The notes beneath the pieces were generated by a model that saw only the letters and a program-made list of their open reading frames with translations, was not told the origin of the DNA and ran no database searches. Position numbers and translations under genes: made by a program. DNA of 64,000 nt from Flavobacteriaceae bacterium (lineage in GTDB: Bacteria; Bacteroidota; Bacteroidia; Flavobacteriales; Flavobacteriaceae), in the NCBI GenBank assembly GCA_004762155.1, contig SIHP01000008.1, positions 1-64,000 of the forward strand, written 5' to 3'. The stretch's first letter is position 1. Every line of letters begins with the position of its first letter. Of this stretch, positions 47,001 to 55,400 are shown in pieces.

Positions 47001-48626
47001 CGCTAATTCATTGATGGAAACAGGAAACTTAGCAATATCCATTTTTCCTGAAGTTCCAAAATAGGCTACGGAGAATTTGGGAGCTTCTGTTTGGAGTTCT
47101 AGTTGTTCAAAAATAATTCCTCCAAATTGTATTGTTTTATCTTCTCTATTATTAGTGTCGTCTTTTTTTAAACCTGTAGCAATATTAAAGTTACCGTTAA
47201 GGCTTGCTTTAGGACGAAATTTATCATCCTTTATGGTCATTTCTATATAAGAATCTTCAGTAAGATTTACTTCAGCATTCCATACGTCAAACGAAAGTTC
47301 TTCTGTTTGTTCTACTCTAAAAATATATTCATCTGGTTGAATTACAGCATAATATTTTAATCTTGTTTCATCTGAAATTGGCAATAGCATTTCTCCGCTA
47401 AAAGCACCAGCTGTTAAATTGTTTCCGTCAATACCAAGTAAAAAATGATCTAAAGAAAACTTCCATTTTGATGCAGAACCTTCATCAATAGATAAAATAT
47501 TTTCTCCATCAAACCTTCCAGATATTCCACGAGTATCTATGATTAAATCGGTAGCAAAAAAAGAGACTCTTTCGTCACTATTATTTTTACTAAATGCTTT
47601 TGGTAATAATACATCTAGTGTTTTTATGTAAACACCTCGCCATAATAAAGGGTTTTCGTTGTAATAGGTTTCTAGATAACTATAAGGCAATGATTCGTCA
47701 TTTCTAAGGTCGCTAAAATCTAAAACAGCAGTTTGTAAACGAAAAGTAGTTCCCTCTAAACCTTTTATTCCAAATTCGGGTAATGAAACAGCTACAACCC
47801 AATCGTTCCAATCTGCTATTTCTGTTTTAACATTACCAGTAACTTGTTGCGCATCTATTTTTTTACCATTTTGATCTACTGGAAATATAAGATCACTAGA
47901 GAAAGTAATATCTGCATCAATAGATAATTCTTTAAAACCAAAACAATCTATGGTTGCATAAGTTTTAGGGTCTTTAAAACTACCGTTAAGAGATAAAACT
48001 ATTTTACCTTGATTGATGTTGAAAGTAAATTTAGAGATGAGATTAAGTTTAGCGTCTCCAACAATACCGCCATCATGAGATAGGTTAATATCTTCAGCAC
48101 CAAGAATAAGAACACCCCTGGCGGTTTCTATTTTTAAAAAAATGGTAAGTTTGGTAAATTCAGGAGTAAAAACAGCACTTGCAATACCCATGGTGTATTT
48201 TGTGTTGTTTGTTTCTATTGGGGTGATTGCTACTGGTAACTGTATAAGATTTGCATCTGTAAGTTCATCAATGTAATTTTGAGTTTCATCTATGCTAATA
48301 AACATAGCATTTGCCATGTTTAGCCATTTTTCGTTTTCTAAAGAATCTATAGGAATGTTAAATCCGTTTTTGGGTTTAATTTTAGGTGTTTTTACATCAT
48401 TAATTAATGTGTTGTATTTTTCAAGAGATTTGAATTTACGGAAAGATTTAGCTTTTAATACAGCTGTTTTTTTTGTGTTGGAGTTTTTTTTATCGTCCTC
48501 TATATTTGTTTCTTTTTTAGATTTTAAATCTGTTAAAGAAATGTTTTTTGAGTATGCATTAAAAGTTAATAATAAACAGATTAATATATATATATATATA
48601 AGTAGGGTTTGTTTTCCTTTTATCAT
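44001..48626 (-). CDS. Giant exported protein of no recognised family (1541 residues)
   Basis: Signal peptide (LLIYIYILICLLLTFNAYS) followed by a Lys-rich stretch (KKETNIEDDKKNSNTKKTAVLKAKSFRKF), then over 1000 residues of alternating short beta strands with repeated glycine-rich patches (VTLPTPIPVFTGFALNSFGGGFS, LGGKYSVLGGLIKGSFRFKVEL). The layout suggests long amphipathic beta sheets, as in a large barrel or a beta-helical, lipid-transfer-like scaffold. The last ~450 residues look like Ig-like domains plus a Tyr-rich tail. I recognise no domain. The first in-frame bases carry an (AT)n tract (see its entry). A CCCTG-N4-CAGGG palindrome lies about 85 bases upstream. It is translationally coupled to the FnIII-like gene. 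Confidence 0.75.
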   Translation of the reverse strand: MIKGKQTLLIYIYILICLLLTFNAYSKNISLTDLKSKKETNIEDDKKNSNTKKTAVLKAKSFRKFKSLEKYNTLINDVKTPKIKPKNGFNIPIDSLENEKWLNMANAMFISIDETQNYIDELTDANLIQLPVAITPIETNNTKYTMGIASAVFTPEFTKLTIFLKIETARGVLILGAEDINLSHDGGIVGDAKLNLISKFTFNINQGKIVLSLNGSFKDPKTYATIDCFGFKELSIDADITFSSDLIFPVDQNGKKIDAQQVTGNVKTEIADWNDWVVAVSLPEFGIKGLEGTTFRLQTAVLDFSDLRNDESLPYSYLETYYNENPLLWRGVYIKTLDVLLPKAFSKNNSDERVSFFATDLIIDTRGISGRFDGENILSIDEGSASKWKFSLDHFLLGIDGNNLTAGAFSGEMLLPISDETRLKYYAVIQPDEYIFRVEQTEELSFDVWNAEVNLTEDSYIEMTIKDDKFRPKASLNGNFNIATGLKKDDTNNREDKTIQFGGIIFEQLELQTEAPKFSVAYFGTSGKMDIAKFPVSINELALALPSGNNAELIIDFSINLTSESDGGNGGGCRLAIGAYLEEDNGYEHWVYDGVDLEQVNIQMDVAGMQMKGAIFIFEDDPTYGKGFAGAVGAKFTTGMSLELEAKALFGKADDFRYWFADAQVTLPTPIPVFTGFALNSFGGGFSNRMKMNGFSRSANASFNQIGASPSGVIYEPDNTTGLGFKATVGIITQNSEELFHGSLEFGMSFLTSGGLQDVYLKGEGELITSIPGDYYEKLVDKLEVISKGADSLLPVYQPEGAIAANVFMKLDFVNDIFHATSEVYVNFGVIDGIGDYGRAGWMDFYISPDEWHILVGTPEDPIGLELDLGLLTLETDGYFMTGDNIPGTPPPPTMVSNLLGVDAAKLDYMRDFNSLESGKGLAFGTHFSMTTGDLRFLIFYARFDAGVGFDLMLKDYGDAHCVGSSDPVGLNGWYASGQAYAYLQGSVGIKVKIFGSSKKISVFSGGGAVLLQASLPNPIWMKGYLGGKYSVLGGLIKGSFRFKVELGEKCEIEGGSVLDGLVVIGDMTPEDASNEVDVFAAPQVAFNLQINKIFDIPDDEGDHQYKIIMDSFDVTNDGNTIVGEVEWNSNNDVATFYSHEILPPNSNIKAYVQLHFEEYINQKWEIIKEDGKPSLDTKEINFVTGTAPETIPLNNIAYMYPVKDQKNFFIEEYNMGYINLKRGQSYLFDAVPDWKKNMKIISETGTELDQDFTYDTSKKQITYSIPEDIATKTAYDLTLSLIPDQTDADTIATTSYEATNLSTEESGNEVEIASKELGETVIKGDERELLNYQYNTSEFTTFEKKMKAMDGDGDLYKFATYPYGLVLLNSIKTIEPFDLTELVGNVYTEYVPLIIATATMDDSYYRKDIYPLLYKEYPLAGQFTVSRKTDKVSVPPIEGVEPLSWYLTYLENGYEGEISNYHPYRYNLANYYYEDYLDLRYQLISSDLSWEGKTEYQKFVTESFPLMRKGTYSSKLQYVLPGQIRNGGDDTVKYTNPLYE
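48584..48600 (-). repeat. (AT)8.5 dinucleotide tract inside the signal-peptide codons of the 1541-residue gene
   Basis: Seventeen bases of pure alternating A and T start about 26 bases after the ATG and encode IYIYI of the signal peptide. Gain or loss of one AT unit would shift the frame and stop translation, so the tract could act as a phase-variation switch. It is also a natural consequence of AT-rich membrane codons, so the switch is only a hypothesis. Confidence 0.8.
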
Positions 48627-48709
48627 GGGGTTATATATTTTCTCTAATCTAAATAGTTTTGCGTGTCTGTAAAAAGCTACAATATTATAGTTTTTAGAAC
48701 TTCTGTATT

Positions 48710-48725
48710 ACCCTGAAAACAGGGT
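48710..48725. promoter_or_regulatory. Palindrome ACCCTG-AAAA-CAGGGT upstream of the 1541-residue gene
   Basis: A perfect 6-bp inverted repeat around AAAA, in a gene-free stretch (48627-48911) about 85 bases before the start codon. The same core, CCCTG-N4-CAGGG, recurs upstream of the 832-residue barrel gene (59944-59957), and I found no other copy in the window. GC-rich arms in AT-rich spacers suggest a regulator binding site common to both transcription units; the regulator is not identified. Confidence 0.5.
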
Positions 48726-48911
48726 TTTATCTATGGATGTAAACTATAGTGTTTTAATAGATAAAATATTTAGTTTTAATTTATTTAATATGCCTTAAAT
48801 ATGTGTTTTATTTAATGTCTAGCTTCTATTACTGGTTAAATTTTTACTTATTGTAAATATTATGTTCCATGTTTTATCTGGAATTTAAGATTGATAAACA
48901 TATTCTTCTTT

Positions 48912-49470
48912 TTAAAGTTTTGTGGGATTAGAAACGTCATTTGATAGTTTTTGAAATCCAATTTCATTATCTTTTTTAAAGATTTTATGTTCTCTGTGAT
49001 TTCCTATAACTTTATAGGGATCATCAATATTTTTAAAAAATTTGAGTTTTTGACTTACAGAGTTTATAAAACCAAAAACTTCATCACCTTTTTCATCAAT
49101 AATTATACTCGCCCTTTTTTGTTGCTTTAATGATAGTTGGAATATTACTACTAATAAGATCATCTAAATAATTTATTTTTTTATAATATCCTTTAGGTCA
49201 TCACTTTTTTGACTAAATAATTCAATGAGTCCTTTGATTCCTGAATTTTCATGATACTTGAATCGGGGAATAACTTTTAGAAGTGATTTTAACCGATTAG
49301 TAGTAGGTATTATACCTATATTCATGATGAAAATTAAGTAATGATTTATAAATGATAATCAATTGTATTCTTTCATTTTTACTCACATTTGCAAATAAAT
49401 TATAAAAATCTACATCGTCCGTTATTGTGTTTTCTAATGTTGGTTTACTTTTTATTAGAAGTGTTTTTTA
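48912..49470 (-). pseudogene. Decayed gene fragments between the giant genes
   Basis: Between the 2595- and 1541-residue genes the minus strand has three short overlapping open stretches in different frames with coding-like content. About 49300-49460 reads SKPTLENTITDDVDFYNLFA and onward; 49173-49325 encodes a 50-residue ORF starting MNIGIIPTTNRLKSLLKVIP; 48912-49163 encodes an 83-residue ORF ending NPTKL, whose first codons are also read in another frame as NYLDDLISSNIPTIIKATKK. This pattern fits one gene broken by frameshifts, perhaps a former toxin tip or immunity gene of the upstream protein. Individual pieces could still be expressed. I do not recognise the family. Confidence 0.45.
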
Positions 49471-49495
49471 GTGTTTCATTATCAAGTTCACCAAT

Positions 49496-52400
49496 TCATT
49501 CATCTGCTGTATTGTTATTTTTTTTAACCCATGTTAAGGTAATTTCAGTATCATTAATTTTTACATCCGTTGCTATCCAATCAGTTCCTAAGGCTTTTCC
49601 TTCTGGAGTTGCTTGAGCAGCTTCTACAAAATTGTTTTTATCAGAAGTATATACTAACATAAAAGCATCATAATTATCAGATAGATCGACTTCGTTAGGG
49701 TATTCTGCTTCAATAATTTTAATGTTTTCTTTTAATAGGTCATCATAAACAGCTTTAGATACTTGATTTTCTCGTATGGCAGCAGGTACCGTTAAGTTGT
49801 GATCCTTTAATACTCCATCAGAGGTAAGGGTTGAATGACCAAAAGGAATAAATTTACCACCTTCTTCTTTTTGAAGACGATATTCAATTGTTGTGGATCC
49901 GGGTTCATCTAGATCTTCTGATTTTCTAGATTCATAAGCGTATCCTAGTTCTTCAAACTTATATTTTATAGCATCACTGTTTTTAACCCACCTAACATTA
50001 ACTCCTGAATCTATTATATTTATTTCTGTAGGTATCCATCCGTGGATACCTCCAAGTACTTTTCCTGAAGGAGTTGCTAGAGCAGCTTCCACATCATTAT
50101 TTAAACTAGGATTATAAACTTTCATGAATTCAATAAAATTATCAAAGAATTTTGAGTTAGTAGACGGGTATGAGCTTGATATGTAAGAAATATCCTCCTC
50201 TAATAACCTTAAAATTATTGCCTTAGATATTTCCTTTTTTCTTAACTCAACTTCTTCAATTCTGAATGTGTTTTCTAATTCTCCGTCTTTATTAATAAAC
50301 GAAACCCCAAGTCTAATATCTTCTTCTCCTTCTTTTTTTAGATAATGGTTGAAGGTTGTTGTTCCAGCACTATTAGTACTGATTGTTGGTTCATAGATAT
50401 ATCCTAATTCCTCAAACTCATATTTTATAGGGTTGGTTGTTGGAGTAGTAATTTTTTTCTGAGCTTCAATAAGCTCTTCTATAGTTTCACGAACTGGTTT
50501 ACCAGAAGCGGTTAGTCCATGTTGTAAATCTCTTTTTCCTGGTACCAACAGCATATCTATAACAACTACAGGCCTATCTGGATTGTTGGTTAATATAAAA
50601 TCTCCAAGATTAACTTCGTCAAATGAACTGTCTTTAATAGAAAGCTTCTCTATAATTTCATCAATAGCATCAAGATGTGATTGAGTTATTTGGGTAAAAC
50701 CTATGTTATCTATATCTAGGTCTTCACCACGTAATAACCTACTTTGAATAGATGTAAGGTCATAACCTTTTATTTTTTCCATAGTAACAGCTTCTCTCCA
50801 GATACCATTTGGCATCATTACACGGTTACGACCATATAATATAGCTCCTTTATAAGGTTCTAAATTTATTAGGCTTTTTTCTATATCGTCAAGTCCTCCG
50901 AGTAGCTTCATGTCTCTATCCATTTTAAAGATAAATTCTTCTCCTCCTTCTTCTAATTTTCCAGAATAAATAGCGCCAACACCACCACTTCCGTTAGTTA
51001 TTTCATCAACATCAATAGCTGGTTTTAATTGATGAATTGTTTCTGCTTGACTTACAAAGACCTTAAAGTCGGCATCTGTAGCGATAGTTGTTCGAGCTTT
51101 AGCTAAGGTAATTGCATAATTAGCTAAAATAGGGTCTGTTGAACTTGCTAAATCAAATAAGGTTTCTCCACCAATCCTAACAATGTTTTTAAGTTCATGA
51201 TATTCTTCAATTTTTAAAAGATTATCCTTAAAAGGTTCTGGAAGGTTTGATGCAGTTATAAGTTCTTGTACTTTTTCATGTAGTTCAGTGTTAGATAAAT
51301 TTTCGTATAAATCATCAGGGTCACCATATATCTCTTCTATATCCTCGCTAAGTTTTTTATAAGAAGAGGACGGAGCGTCGGTTACCATGTCACTTTTTTT
51401 GACCCATGTTAGTGTGATTCCATAGTCATTAAATTTTAGATTTGTTGGTTCCCAATCACTTCCTAATACTTTTCCTTCTGGGGTTGCTAGAGCAGCTTCT
51501 GAAAAGTTGTTTTTATCAGAATTATATGCACTCATAAAAGCATTGTAGTCATCAGCAAAACCAGGCTCACTTACATATTCACTTTCTATTTTCTTAATTT
51601 CATTATCTCCAGTTAATAATTTTTTATAAACAGCATCCAGTACATCTAAATTTTCTATTTCTTTTGGTATTGTTACGATGTTTTCGTCCATTGTACCATT
51701 AGAAGTAATATTTGAATTTCCAAAACGTTTATATTCTTCTCCTTCTTTTTTTAGATAATGGAAGATTTCTGTAGTCCCATCTACATTATTACTAGATTCT
51801 AATTTATAATAGTAACCTAGTTTTTCAAACTCATATTCTATTATTCTAGGGATGGTTGTTCCTGGTTTAATCCAGATAGCATCAACCCCACTTTCTTTAA
51901 TTTCTATTTGTGTAGGTTCCCATCCATGGATACCTCCAAATACTTTTCCGTCTGGTGTCGCAAGAATAGCTTCTTCAAGATTGTTTTTATCTACGTTATA
52001 AACTTTCATGAAAGCGATGTAGTTATCTTTGTAAGCATCGTTAGAAGAAGGATATGAGCTTTTTATGTATTTAACATCCTCTTCTAATATTCTTGCGGCA
52101 ATCGCTTTTGATATTTCTTGACCCCTTAAGTCTGGAGTAATATTAAATCTATTGACCAAGACTCCGTCTTTAGTAATAGTTGTGCTTCCTTGCTTTAGGA
52201 TTTCTTCTCCTTTTTTTAGGTAATGAAAGAAATCTATATCTCCAAATTCATCAATTTGAATTAAAGGATCGTAAGTGTATCCGAGCTCTTCAAATCTGTA
52301 GTTTGTAGCTTTAGTAGTAGTTCTGTAGTTACTTAATGCTGTAATAGCTTCGTCTACTTTAGCTATTTGAGAAGATGACAGAACTTCTCCTAATTCAGTT

Positions 52401-55400
52401 TTTGCTTCTTGAAATATCTCTTCTATTACTTCTACATTATCTCCTTCTATTTTAGAAGATGCTACATAATTATCTAATTGATCTGTATGGTTTTCTGCTA
52501 CATTTATAAAGTTAGTTGCAGCTTCTTGTAAATTATTAGCTTGCTCACTAGGTGTTGCATTTTTAATAGCTGTAGCATTATTTTTTAATATTTGTTTAGG
52601 TGTATCTCCAGTAAATAGATCTCCCAAACTTATTACACCTGTTGCAAGGCTTAGCATATTAAAAGCATTGGCTAAGTCTTCGTTTTCTTGTCTATTATAC
52701 GTAGCTGCTATACTAGCTAAAGAGCTTATTTTGTCTAAGCGATAAAACATTTTACCTAACGTAGTTAATTGACCTCCTGGAAGGAATAAGGATCCTACAT
52801 CCAAAATAGTAAATAAAGTATCAGACTCTGTTTGTTCATCACCAACAGTTGTCGCATAATGAGCTAAAATTGCAGGAGCATAAGAAGCTATTGGTTCATT
52901 GTCAGCATTAGTTTCAGAAAAACTATGAAGCGTAGGTAGCTTAGCTGTGTTTATAAGGAGGATAAGAGCAAAAGGATCAAACTTTTTTTCTTCTATAAAG
53001 GTTCCAGAAGTAAGTAAACCATACCTTCTTTTTTGAGTGATGGATACTTTTGGATCAACACCTTTAGATAATGAGGTTTCAAGGCTATAATAGAAATCTT
53101 CATCTTTATCAGGGAAATCGAATACATTAACATCTGACCATAAACGCTCTAAAATATTTTGATAGTCATTTTGATAAAAAAGTACTCTAGATTTCTGTAA
53201 CGCATCTGCATCAAAGTTTTCTATGTCTTTGTAAATAGTAGCCATCTCAGTTTTAAAAGAATCAGATTTTAATTTTAAATTTTGAAAACCCTCTATTAAC
53301 TCCTTGCGATAATCATTAGATCCTTTTAAGAATCCAGAATCATTTGTGCTACTAAATAAAGTGTGTACAATGGTTTCTTCACTAGATGTTGCTTGTTGTG
53401 TTCCGTATGTTATTGTTGTGGTTACTAGTTCAGTACTTAAATATTTCATAAAGTCATCCTTGTTTACACTATCAGGGATTAACTTTATAAGTCGTACTAT
53501 TGATTGTTGAAACTCATAATCACCTCCTGTAACTACATTGTATTCACTATCGTCAACGAAAGTTGGGTTTTCTAAAAACTTTTCTATTATAAACTTCCTG
53601 TCTTCTAATGACAAGGATAAGATGTTGTTGGAAGTGGCATTGCTAATACATATGTTTAATTCTTTAGCAGAAAGGTTTTTAATTTCACTTAAACAAGCTA
53701 ATTCAGTTTCACCATAAATAAAAGAGGCAATTTCTTTTTGGAATTCTCTGTAAAAAGCGACATCTTTAATATTAGGGTTATAATTTCCTGAATCTTCTAT
53801 ATGATATTTAGAGTCTTTATAATATTGACTTCCTGACCATATGGTGAACACTTCATTTAGAAATGCTTTATCATTATCTCCTGCGTCAATTCTTTCAAAA
53901 ACTGTTTTATAAATTTCAGGATTATTTTGTAGGTTAAGCAATAAAATATCGTATGAACTTACTGGAGTACTTTGTAATAGGTTAAGAATTAAGTTTTCTC
54001 TTTCTTCAAATAAAGTCCATTTGTTGGATAGTAATTCTATTATTTTAAATCTGATTTGATGAGAAAGTTCTTCAAGTTCACAGTTTGTCATTGTTTTCAG
54101 AAATTCAATATCACTGTTAGACAAATCGTTATCAACTAATAATGAAGTAACATAATTTAACAATGGTTGAGAATCAGCATATTCTTGTTGAACAGTTATA
54201 TAGTTTTTAAATTTTTCAGGATCTTCAGAGTCAAATAATTTTTTTAAGGATGAGGTGTTTATAGATACAGTTATATCTCCCAGGTCAAACATATAGGTAT
54301 CGTCATTAGTTTTTGAGTAGTCTACATTAGGAAGCGTGTTAAATTTTAAAATTTCTGTATCAGTATTGATCGATACATCTATAGATACAGATTTAAATTC
54401 ACCTTCATTTTGAACAATTAAAGTTGCTGTTCTAGAAGCAAGGTTGTCGTATTCATCAGCTATTTGCTTTCTTAGACTAGTTAATTCATCTTTTAGTTCT
54501 TGATCTATATCTGTATTTCCATTATTATATGCACATCTAATCAATTTAAGAATATTTGTAGCAGTTGTATATTCTGTACTATATAAAGCACCATCATCAT
54601 TATTTTGAAAAAGATATAATTCTAAGCCAGGCGCATGCATTTTTTTCCAATCCATATGAGATAGATTGGTTTCGTTCTTATAATCCATTAGGAAATCTGT
54701 AGAACTTTCAGGGATTCCGTAGGTTTTAAAAGGATGTTCCAAACCAAAAACACCATGCCCTAATTCGTGTGCGGCAATTTTTCCTTGGTTTTGGGTATTA
54801 AATACAAATCCAAATTGTCCTTTTAACGGCATAAATCCATCTGTTTTAATATCTGAAACAGGTAAATCACTAAGAAATATATAATATTTACCAGCTTCAT
54901 AGGCTGGTTGTGCTTTAAAGTGTTTTAATATTTCATTTTCTTCATCGGTGTAATAGGTTAATAAACTGCTATCTCCAACATCCAATGTGTTATTTGTGTT
55001 CTGGTCCCAAATTTCTTGAGAAACTTCTAAAGTATCGGCTATACTAATATTAAAATTTACCCCAGCTTTGTTGTAAATTTCATTGATAGTTGTTTTTATA
55101 TTGCTTTCAATATTTACATTGTTAATTGGTACAATAACCAATTCAATATTAGATAATTTAGCGCCTAAATGAACTAGTTTAAAAGAACCAATAACTAATT
55201 GTTTATTACTTTCATCTTTTGAAAAAACTGTAGCAACAATATCTTCAATAGCGTAATCGTAAGCCTGAATTAATGTAAGTGTTACTTCGTCTCCGTTTTC
55301 GTTCCAATTAAAAGGTATTGAAACACCTTCTTTTGTTTTAAAAATAATATCTTCTTTGGTGTAAGAAGTATCGTCGCTAAAAGTTACTGTAGCTTTAATA

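Noticed and set aside
48292..48672. 126-codon plus-strand ORF over the start of the 1541-residue gene
   Set aside because: It is antisense to a well-formed signal peptide and N-terminal region; its own sequence looks like a complement of Lys/Asn-rich codons.
49389..49616. 75-codon plus-strand ORF overlapping the end of the giant gene
   Set aside because: It overlaps conserved coding sequence on the other strand and is hydrophobic by chance; no promoter or homology is seen.
54740..54790. Calling the 2595-residue protein a metalloprotease on the basis of HELGH
   Set aside because: The third ligand spacing is one residue longer than in classic metzincins, and this motif recurs as a trunk feature in giant Bacteroidota proteins; activity cannot be asserted.
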